A stretch of 64,000 bases of DNA from Bradyrhizobium sp. 4 (GTDB lineage Bacteria; Pseudomonadota; Alphaproteobacteria; Rhizobiales; Xanthobacteraceae), in assembly GCF_023100905.1 (NCBI RefSeq), contig NZ_CP064686.1, positions 6,634,001 through 6,698,000 of the forward strand, read 5' to 3'. Positions 14,939 to 24,184 of the stretch are shown one piece after another; the stretch's first letter is position 1, and each line of letters starts with the position of its first letter. The notes beneath the pieces are model-generated. The model was not told the origin of the DNA. It searched no databases and saw nothing but the letters and a program-made list of their open reading frames with translations. The position numbers and the translations under genes were made by a program.

Positions 14939-15169
14939 ATCCTTGCGAGCCGCCCGGGGGCGCCTTGAACGGGCCGAGAACCAAGGGGGGCTGGACGGGG
15001 CGGAAACTAGGTGCAACGGGCGTTTTTGGCAAGGCCGCAAACGGACGAAAAACCGGGGTAAATCACCCTCAGCGCAATGAAATCGGGCTTGATGGCGACC
15101 GTAGCGAGGTTGCGCTCCCCTCGCCCGCGTGGTGGCGACACTCGCCGTGATGAGAGAGCCCTCTCCCGG

Positions 15170-15191
15170 CCTCTCCCGCAAGCGGGAGAGG
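15170..15191. repeat. CCTCTCCCGC palindrome
   Basis: CCTCTCCCGC-AA-GCGGGAGAGG, a perfect 10-bp-arm inverted repeat. It is a variant of the C-rich repeat family seen at 4926-4953 and 38224-38255. Confidence 0.65.
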
Positions 15192-15198
15192 TGAAGAA

Positions 15199-15223
15199 AA
15201 ACCCGGGCGCTAGGCCCGGGTTT
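15199..15223 (-). terminator. Intrinsic terminator after the phasin gene
   Basis: AAACCCGGGC (15199-15208), loop GCTAG, GCCCGGGTTT (15214-15223). Read on the minus strand the stem is followed by TTTTTCTTC, so it ends the phasin transcript 25 bases after the stop. Confidence 0.9.
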
Positions 15224-15247
15224 CTTAATTCAGACGACTCGGCCAGA

Positions 15248-15682
15248 TCAGGCGGCAGGCGTGTAGAGCTTGGCGGCAGAGGCCTTGATCGGCTCGGCGG
15301 CGGCAGTGGCCGCGCGCTGGGTGATCTCGGCGAGCTCCCGGGCCTGGGCCTGGAAGGTCTCGAGCTGCGTCCTGGAATGGTTGGTCCACAGCGCGAACGC
15401 ATCCTGCGGCGCCTTCACGCTGAACAGCTCCTGGGTGAAGTCGAGATGGGCCTTGGTGTTGGCCTTGGCGAACTCCATCAGCTTGGCGGTGTATTCGCTG
15501 ACGCCCTTGTGGGCGGACGCGAACACAGCCTCGACCGTGCCGTTGTGGGTTTCGGCGGCGTCCTTGAACTTGGCGTAGCTCTCGCGGGCCTGCGACACGC
15601 CCTTTTCGGCGAACGCACGCATCTGCTCCGGCACCTCGAACGGAATGACGGAGGCGGAGAATGGATCAGTCGTACCTGTCAT
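15248..15682 (-). CDS. Phasin family protein
   Basis: The 144-aa, mostly helical protein matches the phasin_2 family: MTGTTDPFSASVIPFEVPEQ, then the conserved block around AFAEKGVSQARESYAKFKDA and a Gln/Ala-rich C-terminal helix (LETFQAQARELAEITQRAA). Phasins coat polyhydroxybutyrate granules and control their size and number. It is monocistronic with its own terminator. Upstream, two TGC/GCA-rich repeats (see next feature) could bind the PhaR repressor, which normally releases phasin promoters when polymer accumulates. phaP would be a suitable name, but several phasins exist in these genomes. Confidence 0.88.
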   Translation of the reverse strand: MTGTTDPFSASVIPFEVPEQMRAFAEKGVSQARESYAKFKDAAETHNGTVEAVFASAHKGVSEYTAKLMEFAKANTKAHLDFTQELFSVKAPQDAFALWTNHSRTQLETFQAQARELAEITQRAATAAAEPIKASAAKLYTPAA

Positions 15683-15830
15683 TGGGTATCCCTCACACTA
15701 AATGGAAAAACGGAGTGAGCCTTTTCGGCTGCGCCCGCCGGCCAATTGGGTGACGGAAGCGAAGACTGGAAACATAAAACGAATGATGGCTCGCCCAGCA
15801 CGGCGACCATGCCTGCCTAAAATGTCAACA

Positions 15831-15867
15831 TTGTGCAACGCAACGGGTTTTGGGGTGCATTGCGCAA
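15831..15867. promoter_or_regulatory. Possible PhaR-type operator upstream of the phasin
   Basis: TTGTGCAACGCAA (15831-15843) and GTGCATTGCGCAA (15855-15867) are near repeats about 150-185 bases upstream of the phasin start. PhaR repressors bind TGC/GCA-rich sites in phasin promoters. A TTGACA on the minus strand at 15821-15826 lacks a good -10 partner. The rest of the 515-bp gap to the histidine kinase shows nothing recognisable. Confidence 0.3.
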
Positions 15868-16198
15868 ATTTAATCGCGGCGAGGATGAGGTTCCCGGGCT
15901 GGGGAACCGGTGGTTGAGGTAATCGGGTGGCCTCTGAGCACCCGCCTTGTCCTGGAGACGACCGCTGCGCGGATTGGCTGGGCGGCATAGGTGCTGCCCG
16001 ACGCGGGCATCTGAAGGATGGGGATGCGACCGGGCTACGGCTTGCGGGCCCCGCCACATTAAGGTTATCGCGGCTTTAGGCCTTGGCGCATAGGCTTGGG
16101 ACGTGGACCTGCCCGCGGGTGCGGGCGATACTAACCCTTTCTTAAGGCTGTCATTCCCGGCAGCCTGATGCGCACAAGTGGGACGCGAAGCCGGTCGG

Positions 16199-19100
16199 AT
16201 GACGAGTTCGGATTTCCAGTTGCGAGGCGTGGGCGATCCCCGGCTGGCCGTGCACGCGACCTCGCCGCTGCCCGTCTGGCTCTGGTCGATCGACGGCACG
16301 CGCGTGCTCTGGGCCAATCCGGTCGGCGCAAGGCTGTTTGGCGCGGCCAATGCCACGGCGCTGGCGGACAGGATTTTCGGGCCCACCGACAGCCACCGCC
16401 GCCAGATCATCCGGCTGGCCGGCCGGCTGCCTGCGAACGGCGCGATCCGGCTCGAACGGCTGCGCGGCTTCGGGGCGCGGCTCGGCACGCTGATGACCTG
16501 CGCCTGTGCCCGGCTCGACTTCGCCGACGGCGGCCAATTCTTCCAAGGATCTGCCGTGCTCGTCACCGCGATGGACCCGGGCTTGCGCACCATGCCGCTG
16601 GTCGAACGCCTGCTTCGTCTGGTCGACGGCGCCAAGACGCCGATGGCGGCGTTCGCGCCCGACGGCCTGTTCGTCGGCGCCAGCGAAACCGCCCGCACCC
16701 TGCTCGGCTTCCGCGATCTCACCGAGGGCGGACTCGAACAGGCGCGCAGCGATGCGCTTCGCCAGGGCCGCGCCGAGACGCCGATCGGCATCGGCCAGAT
16801 GGTGCTGCAGCGGGTCGGCAGCGGCGCCGATGTCGGCCTGGTCGCGCTGATCGAGCCTGCCGCGCAGCAGGCGGCGGCTGTGGCTGATGAGGTTAAAGCC
16901 GAGGCCGCTGAAGAGGTCGCGCGCGAAGACATCGCTCAGCCTGAGGCTACGCCGGCCCCTGCTCCAGCCGCCGTGCCCGAGCATGCGCAAGCCGCGCCGT
17001 CGCACGAGGCGCCATCCGAGATCGCGCTGTTCGATGCCTTTGCCGAGCCGGTCGACGCGCCGGAAGCAACGATCGCGCACGAACCGCCCGCGCGCGAGCC
17101 GGCGACGGAGATCGTGACGATCCAGCAAGCCGTCGAGGAAGCGGCCGAAGCCGCGCCAGAAACTCCGGTTGAAAACTCGCCGGAAGCCATGGTGTCGCCG
17201 CAGGCCGCGCCGACCGTAACAGGCATGGTCGAGCCGCCGTCGGGCCACGAAGAGCCGCCCGCACCGCGTCAGCATCCGCTGCGCTTCCTCTGGAAGATGG
17301 ATGCAGAGAGCCGCTTTGTGCTTCTCTCCGACGAATTCATCCACCTGATCGGTCCGCGCACGGCCGCCGGCTTCGGCCGCTCCTGGCGCGAGATCGCCGG
17401 CGCATTCGCGCTCGATCCTGAGGGACGCGTGGCGCAGGCGCTTGCGAGCAAGGACACCTGGGCCGGGATCACCGTGAACTGGCCAGCCGACGGCGGCGAG
17501 CATCTGCCGGTCGAGCTTGCCGGGCTTCCGGTTTATGACGGCGAGCGCAATTTCGCGGGCTTCAGGGGTTTTGGCGTCTGCCGCGATCTCGACGGCCTCA
17601 ACCGGCTCGATGCGCTCAGGCGTTTCGAGCTGTTGGCCGAACCGGCGGCACCGCAAAGCCCGCCGGCCGATGTGGTCGAGCCGGAGCCCGAACCCGAGCC
17701 CCAGCCAGTGCTGGAGGCGCCGCCGCCTCCGTCGATCGAGCCGCCCGCACCTGAGCCTGAGCCTGAGCCCGCACCTGAGCCTGAAGCCGAACTGCCCGAA
17801 CCCACAACCGACGCGAATTCACATCCAACCGATCCGGAAACCCCAGTGGAAACGCCTCCCAATGTCCTGCCGTTCCGCGCGCCCGGCGACACGCGATCGC
17901 CGACGCTGACGCCGGTCGAGAACAGCGCGTTCAACGAACTCGCCCGGCAATTGTCCGAGCGCCTCGAACGCGACAAGGAAACCATCGCGGCATCGTCCGA
18001 ACCGCCGGATGCCGAGATCACGCCTGAGGCGCCGACGCCGGAGCCTGAGACGCCGCACACGCCGGCCGAATGGCTGAGCGAGCCCGCGCCGCCCGCGCAT
18101 GGCCACAGCACGCGCGACCGCGCGCTGCTCGACCTGCTGCCGACGGGCATCCTGATCTACCGGCTCGACCGCCTGCTCTACGCCAATTCCGCGTTTCTCG
18201 CGCGCATGGGCTATGCCAGCCTGAGCGCGCTGGAGAACGCCGGCGGGCTGGATGCGCTCTATGTCGAGCCGGGCGTATCCGCGGCCAGCAGCACATCGCA
18301 AGCAGGCACGCCTGTCACGATCAGCGCGACGCTCGCCAATGGCGAAGCGCCGCTGCCGACCACCGAGGCGCATCTGCACGCGATCGACTGGGACGGCGAG
18401 AGCGCGCATGCGCTGATCTGCGCGCTGCCGCAAGCAGCACCCGTTGCGCCCCTCATCGGCGAGACCGTCGCCGCCGAGACCGTCGCCGCCGAGACCATTG
18501 TCCCCGAGACCTTCCCCACCGCGCCCGAGCCCGACGCCGGCGAGGCGGCCGCGGAAGATCTCGCTGCGATCCTCGACACCACGGCCGAGGGCATCGTCAT
18601 GTTCGATGCCGAAGGCAACATCCACGCCTGCAACCGCAGCGCCGAGGCGCTGTTCGGCTATGACGGCGAGACGCTGATGCAGCAGAATCTGGTGACGCTG
18701 TTCGCGCCGGAGAGCCAGCATGTCGTCATCGACTATCTGGAAAACCTCAAGAGCCAAGACATCGCGAGCCTGCTCGACCACGGCCGCGAGGTGCTGGGAC
18801 GCGAGAAGAAGGGCGGCGTCATTCCGCTCGCCATGATCATGGGCCGCACCAGGCCTGACGGCCCGAACTTCTTCGCCGTATTCCGCGACCTCTCGCACAG
18901 CAAGCAGGGCGAGAGCGAGCTGACGCAGGCGCGACGTCTGGTCGAAGGCACGGCGAACGCCAAGGCCGACATGCTGGCGCGGATCAGCCACGAGATCCGC
19001 ACGCCGCTCAACGCCATCATCGGCTTCTCGGAGGTGATGATCTCGGAGCGCTTCGGCACGCTCGGCAACGAGCGCTACGGCGAGTACATGAAGGACATCC

Positions 19101-19651
19101 GCGCCTCCGGCGAGCGCGTCATCGCCATCATCGACGACCTGCTGGAGCTGTCGCGGATCGAGACCGGCAAGCTCGACCTCAACTTCGCCAACCTCAACCT
19201 CAACGATCTCGTCGAGGCCTGCGTGGTGGTGATGCAGCCGCAGGCCAATCGCGAGCGCATCATCATCCGCACCTCGCTCGGCCATGCGCTGCCGCAGGTG
19301 AGCGCGGATGCGCGCGCGATGCGGCAGATCACCATGAACCTGATCTCGAACTCGATCCGGCTCGCCAGCGCCGGCGGCCAGGTCATCGTCTCCACCGCGC
19401 TCACCGACCGCGGCGAGGTCGCACTTCGCATCCGCGACACCGGCCACGGCCTCAGCGAGCGCGAAGTCGCCGCCGCGATGGAGCCGTTCCGGACCCCGCC
19501 GCCCGGCGACGCCGAGGACAATTCGGCGCTGAGCCTGTCGCTGACCAAGGCCCTGGTCGAAGCCAACCGCGCCCGCTTCAACATCAAGAGCGCGGCGAAC
19601 TCCGGCTCGCTGATCGAGGTGGTGTTCGCACCGGCGCTGGCGCAGGCGTAA
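16199..19651 (+). CDS. Multi-PAS sensor histidine kinase, PdhS/PleC/DivJ-like
   Basis: A 1150-aa cytoplasmic-looking protein with no clear membrane segments. PAS-like units appear at about residues 20-130, 140-220, 365-470, 640-740 and 785-900 (ILDTTAEGIVMFDAEG, HACNRSAEALFGYDGE). They are linked by long Ala/Pro/Glu-rich stretches such as PEPEPEPQP and ETVAAETVAAET. The kinase core has HisKA ISHEIRTPLNAIIGFSEVM (His931), an N box NLISNSIR and a G1 box DTGHGLSE. The C-terminal G2 box, normally GTGLGL in this family, reads NSALSLSL. The H-box resembles the PdhS/DivJ/PleC group that acts on the cell-cycle regulator DivK. A GTG 7 codons upstream is an alternative start. No receiver domain is fused. 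Confidence 0.88.
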   Translation: MTSSDFQLRGVGDPRLAVHATSPLPVWLWSIDGTRVLWANPVGARLFGAANATALADRIFGPTDSHRRQIIRLAGRLPANGAIRLERLRGFGARLGTLMTCACARLDFADGGQFFQGSAVLVTAMDPGLRTMPLVERLLRLVDGAKTPMAAFAPDGLFVGASETARTLLGFRDLTEGGLEQARSDALRQGRAETPIGIGQMVLQRVGSGADVGLVALIEPAAQQAAAVADEVKAEAAEEVAREDIAQPEATPAPAPAAVPEHAQAAPSHEAPSEIALFDAFAEPVDAPEATIAHEPPAREPATEIVTIQQAVEEAAEAAPETPVENSPEAMVSPQAAPTVTGMVEPPSGHEEPPAPRQHPLRFLWKMDAESRFVLLSDEFIHLIGPRTAAGFGRSWREIAGAFALDPEGRVAQALASKDTWAGITVNWPADGGEHLPVELAGLPVYDGERNFAGFRGFGVCRDLDGLNRLDALRRFELLAEPAAPQSPPADVVEPEPEPEPQPVLEAPPPPSIEPPAPEPEPEPAPEPEAELPEPTTDANSHPTDPETPVETPPNVLPFRAPGDTRSPTLTPVENSAFNELARQLSERLERDKETIAASSEPPDAEITPEAPTPEPETPHTPAEWLSEPAPPAHGHSTRDRALLDLLPTGILIYRLDRLLYANSAFLARMGYASLSALENAGGLDALYVEPGVSAASSTSQAGTPVTISATLANGEAPLPTTEAHLHAIDWDGESAHALICALPQAAPVAPLIGETVAAETVAAETIVPETFPTAPEPDAGEAAAEDLAAILDTTAEGIVMFDAEGNIHACNRSAEALFGYDGETLMQQNLVTLFAPESQHVVIDYLENLKSQDIASLLDHGREVLGREKKGGVIPLAMIMGRTRPDGPNFFAVFRDLSHSKQGESELTQARRLVEGTANAKADMLARISHEIRTPLNAIIGFSEVMISERFGTLGNERYGEYMKDIRASGERVIAIIDDLLELSRIETGKLDLNFANLNLNDLVEACVVVMQPQANRERIIIRTSLGHALPQVSADARAMRQITMNLISNSIRLASAGGQVIVSTALTDRGEVALRIRDTGHGLSEREVAAAMEPFRTPPPGDAEDNSALSLSLTKALVEANRARFNIKSAANSGSLIEVVFAPALAQA

Positions 19652-19874
19652 GCGGCGAGCGCGATTTCCTGCCCGCGGTGCACGCCCGCGGCCGCGCTGC
19701 GGGCGGCCTCGTGCCGGGCGGCTTCGGCCGAGCCGCGCCCGACGAAGGGCGCCACCTCACTGCAACTTCTTCCCGAGCGGAACTGAAGCCCCTTGTTGCG
19801 GCTTGAAGCCGGGACCCAGCGTTTCTCCTGCTGATCAGTTCGACACTGCAGCTCCCGCACCCCAGTGATCTCAA

Positions 19875-21044
19875 ATGGCCGAACGAGCGAAATCCGTGGC
19901 ACCGAAGCAGCGTTCGCCCAAGCGGAGCGACGCCGTGCGGAGCGAAGGCGGCCCGAACACGACCGAGCGAAAGCCGCTGCCCACGGGCGCGGGCGCGCGC
20001 ATGAACGCACGGGTCGTGCTTGCCCTCGCGCTCGTCGCACTGGCGTTGTGGACGGCGGCGGGATTTCTCCCCGCATTGATCTGGGCCGCGATTCTCGCAA
20101 CCAGCCTGTGGCCGCTCTACACCAAGTTTGCGGCACGCGTGAGCTCCGGCCGGTCCAACCTGGCCCCGCTGGTCTTCACGCTCGTCGTCGCCCTCATCCT
20201 GTTTACGCCGATGTCGCTTGCCGTCTATCAGATCGCGCAACAAGGCGATCTGCTCGTGGGCTGGATGAAACAGGCCGGAGAGAGCGGGATCGAAGTGCCC
20301 GATTGGCTCGCCCGCCTTCCGATCGCCGCAGAGAGCATGGAGCAGTGGTGGCGCAGCAATCTTTCCGATCCCAAAGCCGCGACCGCATGGCTGAAAAGCG
20401 TCAATGCAGACAACGCATCGGAACTGTTTCGAACGTTCGGCGGACAGCTGCTTCACCGCATGTTTCTTCTGTTCTTCTCGCTGGTGGCCTTGTTCGTCCT
20501 GCTGCGCAACGGCCGGTCGATCTCGGGCCGCGTGCTGGAAACCTGCGATCGACTTTTCGGCGAGGCGGGAGAGGGTCTCGCCGAGCAAATGGTCGATGCG
20601 ATCCGCGGCACGGTGAACGGCACGGTGCTGGTCGCCGCGGGCGAGGGATTATTGATCGGCGTGGCCTATTTCGTCGCGGGCGTGCCGCATGCCATCGTAT
20701 TCACGATCTTGACCACGGCCTTCGCCATGCTTCCCTTCGGCGCCTGGCTGGCCTTCACCGCCGCGGCGCTGGTCCTGATCTCCGGCGGAGGCAGCGGCTT
20801 CGCAGCCGGGGGCGTCTTCTTCTGGGGCGCGATCGTCATGTTGGCCGGCGATCATTTCGTATGGCCGACCCTGGTCGGCGACTCGGCGCGGCTACCGTTT
20901 CTGTTCGCGTTCGTCGGGATCTTTGGAGGCCTGGCTGCCTTCGGCCTCCTGGGCTTGTTTTTAGGCCCGGTGATCATGTCAGCCTTGCTGGTGGTCTGGC
21001 GCGAATGGGTGTTCCGACCTGTCGCAACCGAGAAGAACGGCTGA
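19875..21044 (+). CDS. AI-2E family transporter (YdiK/TqsA-type permease)
   Basis: The 389-aa protein has a basic, disordered N-terminus (about 45 residues) followed by hydrophobic segments ARVVLALALVALALW and FLPALIWAAILATSLWPLY, a central soluble part, and further helices with GLLIGVAYFVAGVPHAIV and FGLLGLFLGPVIMS. This is the PF01594 layout. Family members export or import small molecules or sodium; true autoinducer-2 transport is shown for few. It stands alone between the kinase gene and a convergent thiolase. Confidence 0.85.
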   Translation: MAERAKSVAPKQRSPKRSDAVRSEGGPNTTERKPLPTGAGARMNARVVLALALVALALWTAAGFLPALIWAAILATSLWPLYTKFAARVSSGRSNLAPLVFTLVVALILFTPMSLAVYQIAQQGDLLVGWMKQAGESGIEVPDWLARLPIAAESMEQWWRSNLSDPKAATAWLKSVNADNASELFRTFGGQLLHRMFLLFFSLVALFVLLRNGRSISGRVLETCDRLFGEAGEGLAEQMVDAIRGTVNGTVLVAAGEGLLIGVAYFVAGVPHAIVFTILTTAFAMLPFGAWLAFTAAALVLISGGGSGFAAGGVFFWGAIVMLAGDHFVWPTLVGDSARLPFLFAFVGIFGGLAAFGLLGLFLGPVIMSALLVVWREWVFRPVATEKNG

Positions 21045-21084
21045 GTTGCCGCGGGCGTATCCCCAAGCACGCCGGAAAGCAAAA

Positions 21085-21109
21085 GGCACGGCGTTTGCGG
21101 CGCCGTGCC
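21085..21109 (-). terminator. Intrinsic terminator after the thiolase gene
   Basis: GGCACGGCG (21085-21093) and CGCCGTGCC (21101-21109) with a 7-nt loop; on the minus strand the stem is followed by TTTTGCTTT. It ends the thiolase transcript and separates it from the convergent permease. Confidence 0.88.
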
Positions 21110-21134
21110 CTTCGCATTCAATGAGGCGATCGCC

Positions 21135-22307
21135 TCAGCTGTAGATTTCGAACAGTCCCGCGCCGCCCTGGCCACCGCCGATGCACATCGTCACGACGCC
21201 CCACTTGGCCTTGCGGCGCTTGCCTTCCTGGAGGATGTGGCCGGTGAGGCGCGCGCCGGTCATGCCGAAGGGATGGCCGATCGCGATCGAGCCGCCGTTG
21301 ACGTTGTACTTGGCGGGATCGATGCCGAGCTTGTCGCGCGAATAGAGGCACTGGCTGGCGAAGGCTTCGTTGAGCTCCCACAGATCGATGTCGTCGATCT
21401 TCAGGCCGTGACGCTTCAACAGCTTCGGCACGGCAAAGATCGGGCCGATGCCCATCTCGTCCGGCTCGCACCCCGCCGCCGCCCAGGCGACGAACCGGCC
21501 CATGGGATTGAGGCCGCGCTTCTCCGCGTCCTTGGCTTCCATCAGCACCACGGCCGCGGCACCGTCCGACAGCTGGCTGGCGTTGCCCGCCGTAACGAAC
21601 TTGCCGGGACCCCTGACGGGCTCGAGCTTGGCGAGACCTTCCAGCGTGGTCTCGGGCCGGTTGCACTCGTCGCGGTCGACGACGTAGTCGACGATCGACT
21701 CGGCCTTGGTCGCCTTGTCGACCACTTTCATCTTGGTCTTCATCGGGACGATCTCGTCCTTGAACTTGCCCGCCTGCTGCGCGGCGGCCATGCGGCGCTG
21801 CGACTCCAGCGAATATTCGTCCTGATATTCACGGCTGAGATTGTAGCGCTCGGCGACGATATCGGCGGTGTCGATCATCGCCATGAAGATCGCCGGCGCC
21901 GTCTTGAGCAGCTCGGGATCGATCGATTCCTTCGGGGTGCCGCCGCCCGGCATCGAGATGCTCTCGACCCCGCCTGCGACGATGCAGTCGGACCCGTCCG
22001 AGCGGATCGAGTTGGCGGCCATCGCAATGGTCTGGAGACCGGACGAGCAGAACCGGTTCACCGAGACGCCCCCGGTCGATTTCGGCATTCCCGCCAGCAG
22101 CGCGGCCTGGCGGCCGATGTTCGGCGCGCCATGGGCGCAATTGCCGAGATAGCAATCCTCGACATAGTCCTTCTCGACGCCGGCGCGCTCGACCGCGTGC
22201 TTGATCGCGTGGGCCGCGAGCGACATCGGCGGCGTGATGTTGAACCCGCCGCGGCCGGATTTCGCGAGGCCCGTGCGTGCATAGGAAACGATGACGGCTT
22301 CACGCAT
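21135..22307 (-). CDS. Acetyl-CoA C-acyltransferase (thiolase)
   Basis: The 390-aa enzyme has all thiolase landmarks: the nucleophile in NRFCSSGLQ (Cys87), NEAFASQ (about 312), GHPFGMTGAR with the catalytic histidine, and CIGGGQGGAGLFE with the second catalytic cysteine near the C-terminus. It carries out thiolytic cleavage of 3-ketoacyl-CoA or the reverse condensation, in beta-oxidation. GGGAGAA is 6 bases before the ATG; a longer reading to 22376 is unlikely. It is not next to a fadB homologue, so the chain-length preference is unknown. Confidence 0.92.
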   Translation of the reverse strand: MREAVIVSYARTGLAKSGRGGFNITPPMSLAAHAIKHAVERAGVEKDYVEDCYLGNCAHGAPNIGRQAALLAGMPKSTGGVSVNRFCSSGLQTIAMAANSIRSDGSDCIVAGGVESISMPGGGTPKESIDPELLKTAPAIFMAMIDTADIVAERYNLSREYQDEYSLESQRRMAAAQQAGKFKDEIVPMKTKMKVVDKATKAESIVDYVVDRDECNRPETTLEGLAKLEPVRGPGKFVTAGNASQLSDGAAAVVLMEAKDAEKRGLNPMGRFVAWAAAGCEPDEMGIGPIFAVPKLLKRHGLKIDDIDLWELNEAFASQCLYSRDKLGIDPAKYNVNGGSIAIGHPFGMTGARLTGHILQEGKRRKAKWGVVTMCIGGGQGGAGLFEIYS

Positions 22308-22404
22308 TGTTTTCTCCCTTTTCGAACGATTTTGAACGGAGCGTCGGTCGACGTCTTCTCGGCGCCATTGGTACACAAAGTGCAGCGGTCGCGGGAGAAA
22401 TAAA

Positions 22405-22432
22405 AACGCCGCCCTCGCGAGAGGGCGGCGTT
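22405..22432 (-). terminator. Intrinsic terminator after serA
   Basis: AACGCCGCCCTC-GCGA-GAGGGCGGCGTT is a perfect 12-bp-arm hairpin; on the minus strand TTTTTATTTC follows. It lies 28 bases after the serA stop. Confidence 0.93.
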
Positions 22433-22460
22433 GTTCCGCGGGTCGGAATATGTCGGCGTA

Positions 22461-24050
22461 TCAGAACGTCAGCGCCTTGACCTGCTTGACCTGCGGCAGG
22501 GCCTGCACCTTGGCGAGCAGATCGGCCGGCACCGCGCCGTCGACCTCGATCAGCGCGATGGCATCGGAGCCCGGCGCGACGCGGCCGAGATGGAAGGTCG
22601 CGATGTTGATCTTGGCATCGCCGAGCAGGCTCGCGAACTTGCCGATGAAGCCCGGCTTGTCCTCGTTGGTCACGTAGATCATCGACTTGCCAAATTCAGC
22701 ATCGACGCGGATGCCCTTGATGTCGACCAGGCGCGGCTTGCCGTCGGCATAGACCGTGCCCGAGACCGACCGCTCCTGCCGCTCGGTGGTGACGGTGACG
22801 GTGATCAGGCTTTCATAGTCGCTCTGGGCGGCGCGGACGATCTCGTCCACCACCATGCCGCGCTCCTTGGCGACGACGGGCGCGGAGACGACGTTGACCT
22901 CGCCCAGCATCGGCCGCAGCAGGCCGGACAGCACGGCGGAGGTGATCGCCTTGATCTTCATCTCGGCGACGTGTCCCTCATACGTGATCTCGACCTTGAG
23001 AATGCCGCTCTCGGTGAGCTGTCCCGCGAACGAGCCGAGCTTTTCGGCGAGCGCGATGAACGGCTTCAGCTTCGGCGCCTCTTCCGCCGTGATCGAGGGG
23101 AAGTTGACGGCATTCGAGATCGCGCCGGTGAGCAGGTAATCCGACATCTGCTCGGCGACCTGAAGCGCGACGTTCTCCTGCGCTTCCGTGGTGGACGCGC
23201 CGAGATGCGGCGTGCAGATCACGTTGGGATGGCCGAACAGCACGTTCGCGGTGGCGGGCTCCTCGACAAAGACGTCGAAGGCGGCGCCTGCGATGTGCTT
23301 GGAATTCAAGGCGTCGACCACGGCCTGCTCGTCGACGAGGCCGCCGCGGGCGCAGTTGATCAGGCGCACGCCCTTCTTCATCTTGGCGATCGCGGCTGCG
23401 TCGATGATGTTCTTGGTCTTCTCGGTGAGCGGCGTATGCAGCGTGATGAAGTCGGCGCGCTTGAGCAGGTCATCGAGCTCGACCTTCTCGACGCCGATGT
23501 CCCTGGCGCGCTCCGGCGACAGGAACGGATCGAACGCGATCACCTTCATGCGCAGGCCGAGCGCGCGGTCGGCGACGATGGAGCCGATGTTGCCGCAGCC
23601 GACGACGCCGAGCACCTTGCCGGTGATCTCGACGCCCATGAAGCGGTTCTTCTCCCACTTGCCGGCCTGGGTCGAAGCGTCCGCCTGCGGAATCTCGCGC
23701 GCCAGCGCCAGCATCAGGGTGATGGCGTGCTCGGCGGTCGTGATCGAATTGCCGAACGGCGTGTTCATCACGATGATGCCCTTGGCCGTGGCGGCGGGAA
23801 TCTCGACGTTGTCGACGCCGATGCCGGCGCGGCCGATCACCTTGAGATTGGTCGCCTTCTCGAGGATCTTCGCGGTCGCCTTGGTCGCCGAGCGGATCGC
23901 GAGGCCGTCGTAATTGCCGATGATCTCGGCGAGCTTGTCCTTGTCCTTGCCGAGATTGGGCTGAAAGTCGACCTCGACGCCGCGGTCTTTGAAGATCTGC
24001 ACGGCGGCCGGAGAGAGCGCGTCGGAAATGAGAACTTTGGGTTTGGTCAT
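22461..24050 (-). CDS. serA: D-3-phosphoglycerate dehydrogenase
   Basis: The 529-aa long-form SerA oxidises 3-phosphoglycerate to phosphohydroxypyruvate, the first step of serine synthesis. It shows the NAD-binding GVVGCGNIGSIVADRA (about residues 146-161), the catalytic Arg/Glu/His in INCARGGLVDE and TPHLGAST, an intervening ASB domain, and a C-terminal ACT domain (IYVTNEDKPGFIGKFASLL) that normally mediates feedback by serine. The ATG at MTKPKVLIS is chosen because the family starts there; the frame is open further upstream only by chance. It follows serC on the same strand after a 134-bp gap holding a dispersed palindrome. Confidence 0.96.
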   Translation of the reverse strand: MTKPKVLISDALSPAAVQIFKDRGVEVDFQPNLGKDKDKLAEIIGNYDGLAIRSATKATAKILEKATNLKVIGRAGIGVDNVEIPAATAKGIIVMNTPFGNSITTAEHAITLMLALAREIPQADASTQAGKWEKNRFMGVEITGKVLGVVGCGNIGSIVADRALGLRMKVIAFDPFLSPERARDIGVEKVELDDLLKRADFITLHTPLTEKTKNIIDAAAIAKMKKGVRLINCARGGLVDEQAVVDALNSKHIAGAAFDVFVEEPATANVLFGHPNVICTPHLGASTTEAQENVALQVAEQMSDYLLTGAISNAVNFPSITAEEAPKLKPFIALAEKLGSFAGQLTESGILKVEITYEGHVAEMKIKAITSAVLSGLLRPMLGEVNVVSAPVVAKERGMVVDEIVRAAQSDYESLITVTVTTERQERSVSGTVYADGKPRLVDIKGIRVDAEFGKSMIYVTNEDKPGFIGKFASLLGDAKINIATFHLGRVAPGSDAIALIEVDGAVPADLLAKVQALPQVKQVKALTF

Positions 24051-24127
24051 GGGAAAGATCCCTGATGGTCGATAAATCTGAGACCGTCGTCCGCAGGCTT
24101 GACCCGCGGATCCATTCTCTTCGATGG

Positions 24128-24150
24128 ATGGCCGGGTCACGCCCGGCCAT
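24128..24150. repeat. ATGGCCGGG palindrome between serC and serA
   Basis: ATGGCCGGG-TCACG-CCCGGCCAT sits in the serC-serA gap, flanked by TTGACCCGCGGATCC-type sequence. A close copy lies within 42584-42712. This is one of the dispersed intergenic repeats of this genome; here it could form a hairpin in the operon mRNA. Confidence 0.7.
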
Positions 24151-24184
24151 GACGAGATGAGATAACGCGACGAGCGAAGCCTGC

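Noticed and set aside
17660..17830. Short tandem repeats coding PEPEPEP-type sequence, considered as a CRISPR or satellite
   Set aside because: Repeat units are in-frame, variable Pro/Glu codons within the kinase linker; no regular spacers.
17819..19447. A 542-codon minus-strand ORF opposite the histidine kinase
   Set aside because: Antisense artefact of GC-rich codons: low-complexity, Arg/Ala/Asp-rich, no start signal, and lies over well-defined PAS and kinase domains.
22431..24065. A 544-codon plus-strand ORF opposite serA
   Set aside because: It mirrors serA exactly, shows no family features, and reads through the serA terminator.
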